This document shows positions 27,501 through 35,626 of a stretch of 40,177 bases of DNA, piece by piece. The DNA lies in the NCBI GenBank assembly GCA_024643755.1, contig JAHEMG010000009.1, positions 1 through 40,177 of the forward strand, read 5' to 3'. Position numbers and translations under genes: made by a program. The stretch is from Flavobacteriales bacterium (GTDB taxonomy: Bacteria; Bacteroidota; Bacteroidia; NS11-12g; UBA955). Positions within the stretch are counted from its first letter, which is position 1. Each line of letters opens with the position of its first letter. The notes under the pieces were generated by a model that did no database searches, was not told where the DNA came from, and worked only from the letters and a program-made list of their open reading frames with translations.

Positions 27501-28151
27501 TTACCATTTCGCAATAACCGTCTCTCCGCCCACCGTTTTTTGGTTCAATTCTACCAAAATCTCAGCATCCAATGGCAAGTACAAGTCGATCCGAGACCCA
27601 AATTTAATAAAGCCATATTCATCGCCTTTTTTCAATTCATGTCCGGGCTTCACGTAACAAACGATTCTTCTGGCCAAGGCACCGGCGATCTGACGAAACA
27701 AAATTTGTTTACCATTTTCTTCCATCACCACTGTGGTGCGTTCGTTTTCTGTGCTACTTTTTGGATGCCATGCTACCAAATACTTTCCAGGAAAATACTT
27801 CTGGTACAACACTTTTCCAGTCACCGGCGCACGGTTTACGTGAACATTCACGGGCGACATAAAAATAGACACTTGCTTGCGCTGATCTTTGAAATATTCG
27901 CCTTCTTCTACGTTTTCAATCACCACAACTTTTCCGTCGGCCGGTGCGATGATCAAACCCTCCCCTTGCGGGGTATTGCGCGATGGATTGCGAAAAAATT
28001 GCACCACCATCATAAAGAAAACCAGCGACAATCCCATGAAAATCTGCAACACCAACCCATCGCCCAGCAACCATTGAACACCCACGTTCAACAGCACCAA
28101 CACCAAGGTGGTCACAAAAATGATGGTAAATCCTTCTCTGTGTAATCTCAT
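27501..28151 (-). CDS. psd: Phosphatidylserine decarboxylase, archaeal-type
   Basis: Psd makes phosphatidylethanolamine by decarboxylating phosphatidylserine and matures by self-cleavage to a pyruvoyl enzyme. The 216-residue length fits the short archaeal-type form found in Bacteroidota. Two N-terminal hydrophobic segments (8-30 and 33-52) precede FFRNPSRN, IIAPADGKVV, SIFMSPVNVHVNRAP and the self-cleavage site KFGSRIDLYLP with Ser186 as the pyruvoyl-forming residue. It starts one base after the gdhA stop, so it is co-transcribed with gdhA. Confidence 0.94.
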   Translation of the reverse strand: MRLHREGFTIIFVTTLVLVLLNVGVQWLLGDGLVLQIFMGLSLVFFMMVVQFFRNPSRNTPQGEGLIIAPADGKVVVIENVEEGEYFKDQRKQVSIFMSPVNVHVNRAPVTGKVLYQKYFPGKYLVAWHPKSSTENERTTVVMEENGKQILFRQIAGALARRIVCYVKPGHELKKGDEYGFIKFGSRIDLYLPLDAEILVELNQKTVGGETVIAKW

Positions 28152-28152
28152 T

Positions 28153-29427
28153 TTAGAAAGAACCTCTCAATTTCAATGTGCTCGCCACTTTATCCAAAGC
28201 CACGATGTAGGCTGCAATACGCATGTTAACACCGTACTTCTCTGCTGTAGCATAAACATTATCAAACGCTTGCTTCATGGCGCGATCCGCTCTGCGATTC
28301 ACGCGCTCTTCTGTCCAATAGTAACCCAAACGGTTCTGTACCCACTCGAAGTATGATACAGTTACACCACCGGCGTTTGCCAAAATATCAGGTACCACCA
28401 AGATGCCTTTTTCATTCAAAATTGAATCTGCTTCAGCGGTTGTAGGACCGTTTGCGCCTTCAACGATCATTTTCGCCTTGATGCGGGCGGCATTTTCTGG
28501 CGTAATTTGATCTTCCATAGCCGCAGGCACCAAAATATCGCAAGGCAACTCGAGCAATTCAGCATTGGTTACTTTGCTTCCACCTGTAAATCCTTCCAAA
28601 CTGCGAGATGCGCTATTGGCCACATAAGCCATCGCACCAGCCACATCAATGCCTTCGGGATTGTAATATCCACCGGTGACATCAGAAATGGCCACAATCT
28701 TCACACCCAACTGGGCAATCAACTTCGCAGAAATACTACCCACGTTTCCAAATCCTTGAACCACACAAGTAGTCTGGGTTGGATTCAATCCCAACTTCGC
28801 CATCGCGCTGCGGGTACTCACCATCACACCGCGACCTGTAGCTTCTACTCTACCCAAGCTACCACCCAAAACCAAGGGCTTACCAGTAACTACGGCGTAG
28901 GCGTTGTGACCAGAAATCTTTGAAAACTCGTCCACAATCCACGCCATCTCTTGGGCACTGGTACCCATATCAGGCGCAGGAATATCTTTATCAGGTCCGA
29001 ACACATTGCGCATGGCCAACGTATAGCCACGAGTCAATCGCTCCAACTCACCTTTGCTCATGCTGCGGGGATCGCACTTGATACCACCCTTTGCACCGCC
29101 GTAAGGAACATTTACCACCGCACACTTCCACGTCATCCAAGCGGCCAACGCTTTCACTTCATCCAAATGAACGTCCATGCTGTAACGGATTCCACCTTTC
29201 GAAGGACCCAAATGCACACTGTGCACTACGCGGTATGCCTCGAACACACGGATCGTTCCATCGTCCATGGTTACGGGGATGTTTGCTGCCACCACTTTAT
29301 CGGGGACACGCAAAACGTTTGCAAATTGATCGTCCAATCCTAATTTCTCTTTTGCTTCATCGAAGCGTCTCTGCATGCTCTCAAGCGGATTGTATCTTGG
29401 AGTTCCACCGTTGTTAGGGGTTGACAT
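28153..29427 (-). CDS. gdhA: Glutamate dehydrogenase
   Basis: A 424-residue enzyme interconverting glutamate and 2-oxoglutarate plus ammonia. Signatures are LGPSKGGIRYSMDVHLDEVKALA, NVPYGGAKGGIKCDP with the catalytic lysine, PAPDMGTSAQEMAW, the Rossmann motif VQGFGNVGSISAKL and PDILANAGGVTVSYFEW. Length and sequence fit the hexameric, short type. Coenzyme preference cannot be settled; the ISD after the glycine motif suggests NAD or dual use. A TATTTTTG box is 27 bases upstream, and psd follows after one base. Confidence 0.94.
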   Translation of the reverse strand: MSTPNNGGTPRYNPLESMQRRFDEAKEKLGLDDQFANVLRVPDKVVAANIPVTMDDGTIRVFEAYRVVHSVHLGPSKGGIRYSMDVHLDEVKALAAWMTWKCAVVNVPYGGAKGGIKCDPRSMSKGELERLTRGYTLAMRNVFGPDKDIPAPDMGTSAQEMAWIVDEFSKISGHNAYAVVTGKPLVLGGSLGRVEATGRGVMVSTRSAMAKLGLNPTQTTCVVQGFGNVGSISAKLIAQLGVKIVAISDVTGGYYNPEGIDVAGAMAYVANSASRSLEGFTGGSKVTNAELLELPCDILVPAAMEDQITPENAARIKAKMIVEGANGPTTAEADSILNEKGILVVPDILANAGGVTVSYFEWVQNRLGYYWTEERVNRRADRAMKQAFDNVYATAEKYGVNMRIAAYIVALDKVASTLKLRGSF

Positions 29428-29454
29428 AATGGTTTGTTATTACGTTAAGTGAGG

Positions 29455-29462
29455 CAAAAATA
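29455..29462 (-). promoter_or_regulatory. -7 box TATTTTTG of gdhA-psd
   Basis: Perfect TAnnTTTG, 27 bases before the gdhA ATG. Confidence 0.5.
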
Positions 29463-29529
29463 GGACTTATCCTTATAGTTCACTCAACACCAACCATGAT
29501 TGTTCCAAATAGTATACAAGAAGGGGCTT

Positions 29530-31005
29530 TTAATTGGTCAATCCATCTTGATTGAAATCACTCATTCTGAACGACATACGCTGCCACTTTATATCCTTTC
29601 TAACCTGAAGGTAATTAGACAATAACAGGACAAAAAACGACACATTTACCGACATCAATTTCCCCATGTAGGCCTGTAGGTAGTGAATGACGTTGGCCAT
29701 CAATCCTGTTGACACTTTTCCCGACATCAGGGCGATACTGGTCCCGTTCCATCCCACCACGAGCACCAACAACGACAATCCGTAGCTCAGAATCAGTGCT
29801 TTGAATCTATTTTGCGCATGGAGATAATGTCCGATAGGCGCCGACAGACCCAAAAACAACACCGCTGGGGAGATCAAACAGAAGGTTTCTTTGAGGGTTG
29901 AAAACGTTTGTCCAAACACCCAGGTATACAAATCCACCGGCAGCAGCCATGCGATGGCGATGGCGACGAATGTCCCCAATCCAGAAATCACCACATAATT
30001 GGCCAACAGTCCCGAAAACTTGGGCGAATGCACTTCTTCTCTGAGCATGCGCGAATGCAGAATGGTTCCATATGAATTGCCAAAAATCCAAATGGTATCG
30101 GCCATCAACAGGGCATTGGCCAGTACGCCGGCTTGGGCATGACCAAATTCCGCTGCCATCCACCACAGGGGCAATCGGTATAACAAAAAGAGGAGGATAT
30201 GTCCAATTTGCGACATAAACCCACTGTGAAACATTTCTGTGGGCGGTTGTAAGGATATCGCAGCATGGTTATTGTTCAGCCCAACACCAAGACGATCGCG
30301 TTTGATTTTTTGCCTTTGTTGATTCCATAGATACCACAGCGAAACAAAGCAAACCAATCCCGAGGCATAGACCAAAATCCAGAGCACGGCGGTTTCATCA
30401 AACCCATTGACGTAGTGGATGGTTTGGTTGGCAGGAATGATTTGAGCTGCTTGAACAGACAATTCAATGGCCGCCATTTTGGGAATCAAAATTCCGTACA
30501 TCGCCTCAAAACACAGAGCGATTCCAATAAGTTTGAGGGCTTCGAGCATTACTTGTAGTTGGTTGCGCTGTTGCACCCACCCTTTCACTTGATATACATT
30601 GTACTGAATGCCCAACGACCCCAGAAAAAGGCCTTGAAAAAAGAGCAAATTCAGTTTGATAATATGGGGGTGATCGAAATTCAGAGGTAACGCCCCTTGA
30701 TTTGGCAGCACATAAGCATACCAGCCAACGGCATATCCTAAAAGTAAAACGAAGAGTAAAAAAAACCAAGCTGTGGGAAGAATGCGTTTGGCGGGATATT
30801 TTGATAACAGGTTGGCCAGTGCACCGCCGGCAAACAATTCACTCACCATGAGTGCGAGTTGCAGATATAAGAGTAAGATCGACAGCGTGCCTCTGCCGTG
30901 AGCGCCCATTCCCCTTGAGTAGGCAATCACAACCAATGCTGCGAGCAGGGCTTTGACCAGTTGCCACAGGAAGGTTTTTAATGGTCCGCCATCGTGTGCT
31001 TTCAT
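29530..31005 (-). CDS. Polysaccharide flippase-like multi-pass membrane protein (Wzx/MATE type)
   Basis: A 491-residue protein with about twelve hydrophobic segments and few charged residues, matching the layout of oligosaccharide flippases of the MOP superfamily, which move lipid-linked glycans across the inner membrane. Examples are SILLLYLQLALMVSELFAGGALANLLSKYPAK near the N-terminus and LISPAVLFLGLSAPIGHYL in the second half, both typical in position. Assignment rests on topology and operon context rather than a strict motif. Its ATG overlaps the asnB stop by four bases (ATGA), making it the third gene of the GT4-asnB-flippase operon. Confidence 0.75.
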   Translation of the reverse strand: MKAHDGGPLKTFLWQLVKALLAALVVIAYSRGMGAHGRGTLSILLLYLQLALMVSELFAGGALANLLSKYPAKRILPTAWFFLLFVLLLGYAVGWYAYVLPNQGALPLNFDHPHIIKLNLLFFQGLFLGSLGIQYNVYQVKGWVQQRNQLQVMLEALKLIGIALCFEAMYGILIPKMAAIELSVQAAQIIPANQTIHYVNGFDETAVLWILVYASGLVCFVSLWYLWNQQRQKIKRDRLGVGLNNNHAAISLQPPTEMFHSGFMSQIGHILLFLLYRLPLWWMAAEFGHAQAGVLANALLMADTIWIFGNSYGTILHSRMLREEVHSPKFSGLLANYVVISGLGTFVAIAIAWLLPVDLYTWVFGQTFSTLKETFCLISPAVLFLGLSAPIGHYLHAQNRFKALILSYGLSLLVLVVGWNGTSIALMSGKVSTGLMANVIHYLQAYMGKLMSVNVSFFVLLLSNYLQVRKDIKWQRMSFRMSDFNQDGLTN

Positions 31006-32936
31006 GACAACTTTGTTTCGGGGTGTAAGACTTCAAGAAAGCAACCTAACGCGGCCCAGCGGAATAGTTGAGCGAGCAGGGCTTCTTGTTTGGGTGATAG
31101 TTTCAGGGGCGATGCAGGGTTTCCATTGGAGGGCGCGATTTTCCGGGCGCGGGCAAGCGCCTTTAGGCGCTGCTCGCGCCCGGAAACACCCTGCAAACGA
31201 TCAGACAGTATCCACTTTTCCCAAGTAGCCAAGGCTGCCAATGTCATCGTTCCCGATGGCACTGAAAACCCCTTTTTATCAATGCGCCATAGCACAGCAT
31301 CAGGCACCAAACCCTCCATCGCCTTGCGCAAATACCCCTTTGAATACCCATCCACCAACTTCGAGGATAGCGAACCCTCCAAACTCCAAGTATCATCAGA
31401 CCAAGCGTTCAACCAAGCCTCTGCCAAACGCCAATCGTCGGCAAACGGATTGCGCGATTCAATGCCCCAAGCCATTCCATTGCGATCTTCATAACGCAAC
31501 AGTTGATTCAACCTTGCCCCATAATAATCATCGCGCATCAACCGATCTACGCAATCCTCATATTTCTCCCCCCTAAACACCCCCAACCGATACTTCAACC
31601 ACTGCTTTGCCGCTTGCAAAAAACCGATTGGCCAACGGTCTCTCACCGACCATAACCGACCTCGCTCATTCCAAAAAGCGGCCTTGTAATAATGCGGGTA
31701 TCCACCGAAAAGTTCATCTGCACCTTGGCCATTGAACAGCACCTTCACCCCTTTTTCATGCACTTTTTCGCACAAAGCAAAATGCGCCAAATTGTTCCAT
31801 GCCACCGGTATGCGATGCGTTGCGCGGATGTATCGCTCCAAATCATGGGCATCCAAATCCGACATATCTATGGTATGCCAAATCCCTCCCACTGCGGAAA
31901 CCACCTGCTTTTGATAAGCACTTTCATCGGCCTCCGAACCCGGAGAAACCACCGAGAACAAATGTAAATGTGCCTCCTTTCCCAAAATATCCCTGGCCAT
32001 ACACACCAAGGCAGCACTATCAACGCCCCCACTTACCGCAAATCCAATGGGCACATCGCTTCTGAGTCGTTTTTTCATCCCCGACATCAACTGAGCCCGC
32101 AACAATCCAAAATAATTCACTGGCTCCGTCTTCAACCCCAACTGTTGCTGCCAACCCAACCCATCATCCAATCTCAAATACTCACCATTGTGCCATGGTT
32201 TGATAATCATACGCCCCCAATTAGAAATAGGATTCAATTTCGAATCCAAACTCAAACATGAATATGTTAGATAGCAACCCTTTTCCAACTCCCGAATTCC
32301 GCTATAAAGCATGTATTTATCGGATGCGCCCTCTACTGCATGCGATTGCAATGCTATTTTACTTAATGGCACATCCAAACCTTGTAACTCCAGCGCTTGC
32401 TTTAATGCAAAATCATCACTGCCAAAGGAAAGGGACTTGATGATTTCCTCACTACTGTCGCCATCTAGATCCAGGTAATAATACAAAGGTTTTACCCCTG
32501 TTTTATCTCGAGCCAAGGTCAGCTCCTTCATTTCCGTATCCCAAATGGCAAAAGCGAAAAAACCATCCAATAAAGCGATGCAATCTACCCCTTTCAAACA
32601 CCACAATTGCAAAAGAACCTCGGTATCAGTACCCGATTGGGTTCTCAAACCGAATTCCGATGCCAATTCCAAATAATTATAAATTTCTCCGTTAAAGGAC
32701 ACCCAATACCTTCCATCGGCACTTTGCATGGGCTGCTTACCTTGGTCGCCCAAGCCCAAAATCGACAGTCGCCGATGCACTAGCATCGCAGTGGCATTTA
32801 TTTCACCGCCAAAAATCTCTATACCATAACCATCAGGGCCACGATGTCTCATAGCAGTGGCCAAATGCTCTCCCGCGGCGCGCATGCGCGCCGCGGGAAT
32901 ACCCTGATACTCAACCCAACCCGCTATGCCACACAT
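31002..32936 (-). CDS. asnB: Asparagine synthase (glutamine-hydrolysing)-like amidotransferase
   Basis: A 644-residue class II glutamine amidotransferase. Cys2 is the nucleophile after Met removal; the glutaminase domain shows RHRGPDGYG, LVHRRLSILGL and SFNGEIYNY. The synthase domain shows the ATP pyrophosphatase loop AVSGGVDSAALV, FNGQGADELFGGYPHYYK and SRNPFADDWRLAEAWL. Placed between a glycosyltransferase and a flippase, it may amidate a sugar acid in a surface glycan rather than make free asparagine. Two GC-rich palindromes lie in the coding sequence (codons 13-22 and about 584-599). The start overlaps the GT4 gene by 13 bases and the stop overlaps the flippase by four. Confidence 0.9.
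   Translation of the reverse strand: MCGIAGWVEYQGIPAARMRAAGEHLATAMRHRGPDGYGIEIFGGEINATAMLVHRRLSILGLGDQGKQPMQSADGRYWVSFNGEIYNYLELASEFGLRTQSGTDTEVLLQLWCLKGVDCIALLDGFFAFAIWDTEMKELTLARDKTGVKPLYYYLDLDGDSSEEIIKSLSFGSDDFALKQALELQGLDVPLSKIALQSHAVEGASDKYMLYSGIRELEKGCYLTYSCLSLDSKLNPISNWGRMIIKPWHNGEYLRLDDGLGWQQQLGLKTEPVNYFGLLRAQLMSGMKKRLRSDVPIGFAVSGGVDSAALVCMARDILGKEAHLHLFSVVSPGSEADESAYQKQVVSAVGGIWHTIDMSDLDAHDLERYIRATHRIPVAWNNLAHFALCEKVHEKGVKVLFNGQGADELFGGYPHYYKAAFWNERGRLWSVRDRWPIGFLQAAKQWLKYRLGVFRGEKYEDCVDRLMRDDYYGARLNQLLRYEDRNGMAWGIESRNPFADDWRLAEAWLNAWSDDTWSLEGSLSSKLVDGYSKGYLRKAMEGLVPDAVLWRIDKKGFSVPSGTMTLAALATWEKWILSDRLQGVSGREQRLKALARARKIAPSNGNPASPLKLSPKQEALLAQLFRWAALGCFLEVLHPETKLS
31140..31186. repeat. 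Intragenic GC-rich inverted repeat C (3' part of asnB)
   Basis: Left arm 31140-31161 and right arm 31166-31186 around a TTTA loop. The outer 12 bases (TTTCCGGGCGCG / CGCGCCCGGAAA) and inner AGCGCC / GGCGCT pair perfectly, with a small internal mismatch. It encodes about residues 584-599 (GREQRLKALARARKIAP) in frame. It shares the 9-mer GCAAGCGCC with the centre of element B. Confidence 0.85.
32871..32898. repeat. Intragenic GC-rich inverted repeat D (5' end of asnB)
   Basis: A perfect 28-base palindrome with no loop: TCCCGCGGCGCGCA (32871-32884) followed by its exact reverse complement. It encodes residues 13-22 (IPAARMRAAG) of the asparagine synthase-like protein and lies 38 bases from its start codon, where mRNA folding could affect translation in the overlapping operon. 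Confidence 0.88.
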
Positions 32937-34195
32937 GTATCGATCAGATTTCGGTACGACTTATCCAAAACTGCAGCCACAGCCTGTGGCTGATACTTTT
33001 CAACCGCGATTTGGGCAATTTCAGATCGGTGCCAACGCGCATGTTGTAAATAGGCCTCTTCCATAGCCAACATCAAAGCAGCCTCATCGCCTGGAGCAAC
33101 TAACAAACCATTATTCTCCTCAATCATTTCCGGAATCCCCGCAACATTGGTAGCAATCACCGGCAGTCCACAACAATGTGCCTCCGCAATAACACAAGGT
33201 GCATTTTCCATTTCTGAGAACAACACAAACACATCGGCGTGTTGCATCTGAAAAGCGACATCCGAAGCGTCTCTCGGACCAAAAAAGGCTACGCTGGGTT
33301 GAAAAATATGCAATAGCCCCAATCCCAAAGCCGCTGTTCTGGCCTGACTCAAATACAACTCATTATTCCCACCCACGATGCGAAACTGCATCCGCCAATC
33401 TGGGTGCTTCTGTTTCAATGCCGCAAACGCACGGAGCATCCCCAAAACGTTTTTACGGGGTTCCAACGATGACACATGCAAAAAAGCAAAGGGTAATTCA
33501 GCAACATCCTCCGTAGCATCGGATTCTTTCTTCTCAGGCAAATGAAACACCTTCGTATCAACCACATTGCGAAACAATACAAACGGCTTAGCACCACCCA
33601 AATAGGCATGCATGCTTCGCTGGGCCGACAAACTAACCGGTGCGGCAATCGTCACCTTTTCCCAAAGCCTCAAAAAATCCCGTTGAAATACCCATCCTCG
33701 TTTGCCAAACCCATCAAACACCACTTCATTAAATATCGCCCAATGCTCTGTATACCAAAGTGGAACAGCACCCCGCTGCTGCTTTCGAAACGCATCGTAA
33801 AGTCCCGGAATCAACCGCGCAACTTTATCACCCGCATGCACATGCAGTGCCGATGGCACGCCTTGCCTATGCAAAGCCGCATGCAAAGTACGCTGTCCAA
33901 CCCATCGATATATCCAATAATTCAATAATCGCCACAACCCACCACGCCAAGGAATTTGAGGAACCGCCCTACAACATATGTCCACCCCCGGAACATCCAC
34001 TCCATTTACCGGCTTGGGATCCTTACCCAACCGATACACCGGGAAATGAAAAACCGTGAGCAACAACCCATCCTCCAAACCCCGCTGGTACTCGGCAAAA
34101 GCACGGGCATGCCTTCCCACAAAATTGCCCGCCTGTGTATCCAAACTACTTGGAAACCAACCAGCCAACCACCATATCGATTTGCTATCGCCCAC
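32924..34195 (-). CDS. Glycosyltransferase family 4 protein
   Basis: A 423-residue GT-B fold retaining glycosyltransferase. The C-terminal nucleotide-sugar domain has FLHVSSLEPRKNVLGMLRAFAAL, FRIVGGN, FFGPRDASDVAFQMQHADVFVLFSEMENAPCVIAEAHCCGLPVIATNVAGIPEMIEENNGLLV with the E-x7-E motif (EMENAPCVIAE region). The N-terminal half carries HVHAGDKVARLIPGLYD. The frame is open to a GTG at 34210, but the TACTTTTG octamer inside those first codons sits exactly four bases before a GTG at 34195, and the protein then begins MGDSKSIWWLAGWFPS, right at the family start. First gene of the polysaccharide operon; its stop overlaps the asnB start. Confidence 0.9.
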   Translation of the reverse strand: MGDSKSIWWLAGWFPSSLDTQAGNFVGRHARAFAEYQRGLEDGLLLTVFHFPVYRLGKDPKPVNGVDVPGVDICCRAVPQIPWRGGLWRLLNYWIYRWVGQRTLHAALHRQGVPSALHVHAGDKVARLIPGLYDAFRKQQRGAVPLWYTEHWAIFNEVVFDGFGKRGWVFQRDFLRLWEKVTIAAPVSLSAQRSMHAYLGGAKPFVLFRNVVDTKVFHLPEKKESDATEDVAELPFAFLHVSSLEPRKNVLGMLRAFAALKQKHPDWRMQFRIVGGNNELYLSQARTAALGLGLLHIFQPSVAFFGPRDASDVAFQMQHADVFVLFSEMENAPCVIAEAHCCGLPVIATNVAGIPEMIEENNGLLVAPGDEAALMLAMEEAYLQHARWHRSEIAQIAVEKYQPQAVAAVLDKSYRNLIDTCVA

Positions 34196-34199
34196 GAAA

Positions 34200-34230
34200 C
34201 AAAAGTACACACCCCAACCCGTCGCATCAA
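34200..34230 (-). promoter_or_regulatory. Promoter of the GT4-asnB-flippase operon (TTG-N20-TACTTTTG)
   Basis: Minus-strand TTG at 34230-34228, 20-base spacer, then perfect TACTTTTG (34207-34200), four bases before the GTG at 34195. Both core elements match the Bacteroidota consensus, and the spacing predicts a leaderless operon mRNA. Confidence 0.65.
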
Positions 34231-34265
34231 ATAATTGGCAATTTTTGCAAAGGTTCTACGCGAAA

Positions 34266-34296
34266 TTGAAAAATATTCAAAAAATATCTATCTTTG
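34266..34296 (+). promoter_or_regulatory. tRNA-His promoter (TTG-N20-TATCTTTG)
   Basis: TTG at 34266-34268, 20-base spacer, perfect TATCTTTG at 34289-34296, 13 bases before the mature tRNA 5' end. This serves as an internal reference for what a vegetative promoter looks like in this genome. Confidence 0.75.
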
Positions 34297-34309
34297 CACC
34301 CCACAAAAT

Positions 34310-34384
34310 GGCGGTTATAGCTCAGTAGGTTAGAGCACTAGCTTGTGGCGCTAGGGGTCGCCGGTTCGAGCCCGGTTAATCGCC
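34310..34384 (+). tRNA. tRNA-His (anticodon GTG)
   Basis: Acceptor GCGGTTA pairs with TAATCGC, with one G-T wobble. The D arm GCTC...GAGC, the anticodon stem CTAGC/GCTAG with loop TTGTGGC (anticodon GTG) and the T arm CCGGTTCGAGCCCGG are all intact. An extra G at 34310 before the acceptor faces C at 34384, the G-1:C73 pair that identifies histidine tRNA. The CCA end is not encoded directly after C73 (the next bases are CTCCA), so it is probably added after transcription. Confidence 0.93.
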
Positions 34385-34390
34385 CTCCAA

Positions 34391-34426
34391 AAAGAAAAAA
34401 GCAGCGAATTCGCTGCTTTTTTCTTT
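34391..34426. terminator. Bidirectional terminator between tRNA-His and folE
   Basis: GCAGCGAATTCGCTGC (34401-34416) is a perfect 16-base palindrome flanked by an A-run on the left and a T-run on the right, so it can end the tRNA transcript on the plus strand and the queD-folE transcript on the minus strand. Confidence 0.88.
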
Positions 34427-34477
34427 TATCTACCACTCTACCTGCGAATCTTCATCCAGCAAGCAGATCGTATTTCA

Positions 34478-35152
34478 TTAACTACCAATATATTTCAACA
34501 ACTCTGAACGGGTAGCCATATCCAAGAACTTCCCATGAAAACTGCTTGTCACCGTGCTGCTGTGACTGTCTTTGATACCCCTACTCGCCACACACATGTG
34601 CTTAGCATCAATGATGACTGCCACATCCTGCGTACCCAATACCTGTTTCAACTCCTCGGCCACCTGAACCGTCATGCGCTCTTGCACCTGCGGACGGCGA
34701 GCGAAATAATCCACAATTCTGTTCAATTTGCTCAACCCAATCACCTTACCAGAACTGATGTAAGCCACATGGGCAAACCCGTAAATCGGCACAAAATGAT
34801 GCTCGCAAGTACTGTGAAACTGAATGTTCTTTTCAACCAGCATTTCTGCATACTTGTAGTTGTTTTCGAACAAAGTTGGCTCCGGCCTGTTCTTCGGGTC
34901 TAACCCTTTGAAATGCTCGTTTACGTACATTTTCGCCACACGCAACGGAGTGCCCTGCAAACTTTCGTCCGTCAAATCCAATCCCAATACGTGCATAATC
35001 TCCTTGAAATGCTTGGCAATCAATTCAATTTTCAAGGCATCGTCCATCGCAAAAGCATCCTCACGTAAAGGGGTTTCACGCTTTACCGAAATGTGCGAAT
35101 CGCCCATCTCTTCCCACTGCGTCAGCAGCTCGTTCGCTAGTTTTTTATCCAT
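34478..35152 (-). CDS. folE: GTP cyclohydrolase I
   Basis: FolE converts GTP to 7,8-dihydroneopterin triphosphate, the first step to folate, tetrahydropterins and queuosine. The 224 residues show STCEHHFVPIYGFAHVAY with zinc Cys/His, the SGKVIGLSKLNRIVDYFARRPQVQERMT core and KHMCVASRGI with the second zinc Cys. The N-terminal 40 residues are a variable extension. It overlaps the queD stop by eight bases but also has a perfect TAATTTTG box nine bases before its ATG inside the end of queD, so it may have its own promoter. Confidence 0.96.
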   Translation of the reverse strand: MDKKLANELLTQWEEMGDSHISVKRETPLREDAFAMDDALKIELIAKHFKEIMHVLGLDLTDESLQGTPLRVAKMYVNEHFKGLDPKNRPEPTLFENNYKYAEMLVEKNIQFHSTCEHHFVPIYGFAHVAYISSGKVIGLSKLNRIVDYFARRPQVQERMTVQVAEELKQVLGTQDVAVIIDAKHMCVASRGIKDSHSSTVTSSFHGKFLDMATRSELLKYIGS

Positions 35153-35558
35153 TGAATTCTACAAAATTACGGGGTGTCTCGTACAATCGCACACTCAAAC
35201 TCATTTCCATTGGCACCCGCGAGCGCAATTTTTGCCAAATCACCCATACAATGTTCTCTGCTGTGGGATTCAACTCGCGAAACTCCTCCGTATCTAAATT
35301 TAAATTTTTGTGATCGAATCGCTCAATCACCTCCTCGTCGATGTACTGTTTGATTAACTTCATATCGATCAAATAACCTGTCACCGAATCAACCTCACCC
35401 TCTACCCTCACCTCCAAATCGTAGTTGTGACCATGGTAATGGGCGTTATTGCACAGCCCGAAGAACTGTTTGTTTTGCTCATCACTCCAACTCGGCACAT
35501 GCAAACGATGGGCGGCATTGAAGTGGGCGGTTCTGTAAACGGCTACGCGGTGCGACAT
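35145..35558 (-). CDS. queD: 6-carboxytetrahydropterin synthase (6-pyruvoyl tetrahydropterin synthase family)
   Basis: A 137-residue T-fold enzyme that converts dihydroneopterin triphosphate, the FolE product, into the queuosine precursor 6-carboxytetrahydropterin. Zinc ligands are the His of FNAAHRL and the two of HYHGHNY, with the catalytic Cys in FGLCNNAHYHGHNYD. TAENIVWVIWQKL and VRLYETPRN complete the family pattern. It could instead act as a 6-pyruvoyl tetrahydropterin synthase; sequence alone does not decide. Its end overlaps folE, consistent with consecutive steps. Confidence 0.92.
   Translation of the reverse strand: MSHRVAVYRTAHFNAAHRLHVPSWSDEQNKQFFGLCNNAHYHGHNYDLEVRVEGEVDSVTGYLIDMKLIKQYIDEEVIERFDHKNLNLDTEEFRELNPTAENIVWVIWQKLRSRVPMEMSLSVRLYETPRNFVEFNG
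35162..35169 (-). promoter_or_regulatory. -7 box TAATTTTG before folE
   Basis: Perfect TAnnTTTG located nine bases before the folE ATG, within the last codons of queD. Confidence 0.45.
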
Positions 35559-35626
35559 TTTATTTATCTAAAGAAGTGATAGTTTAACCAAACAAATCGA
35601 AAATGGTTTGTTTATTCTACAAATCT

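Noticed and set aside
31140-32898. GC-rich palindromes as ends of an insertion sequence bracketing part of asnB
   Set aside because: The region between elements C and D is continuous AsnB coding sequence with no transposase and no target duplication.
32924-34210. GT4 start at GTG 34210
   Set aside because: The first five codons contain the perfect TACTTTTG -7 box, and a GTG at 34195 lies four bases after it, matching the pattern of neighbouring genes.
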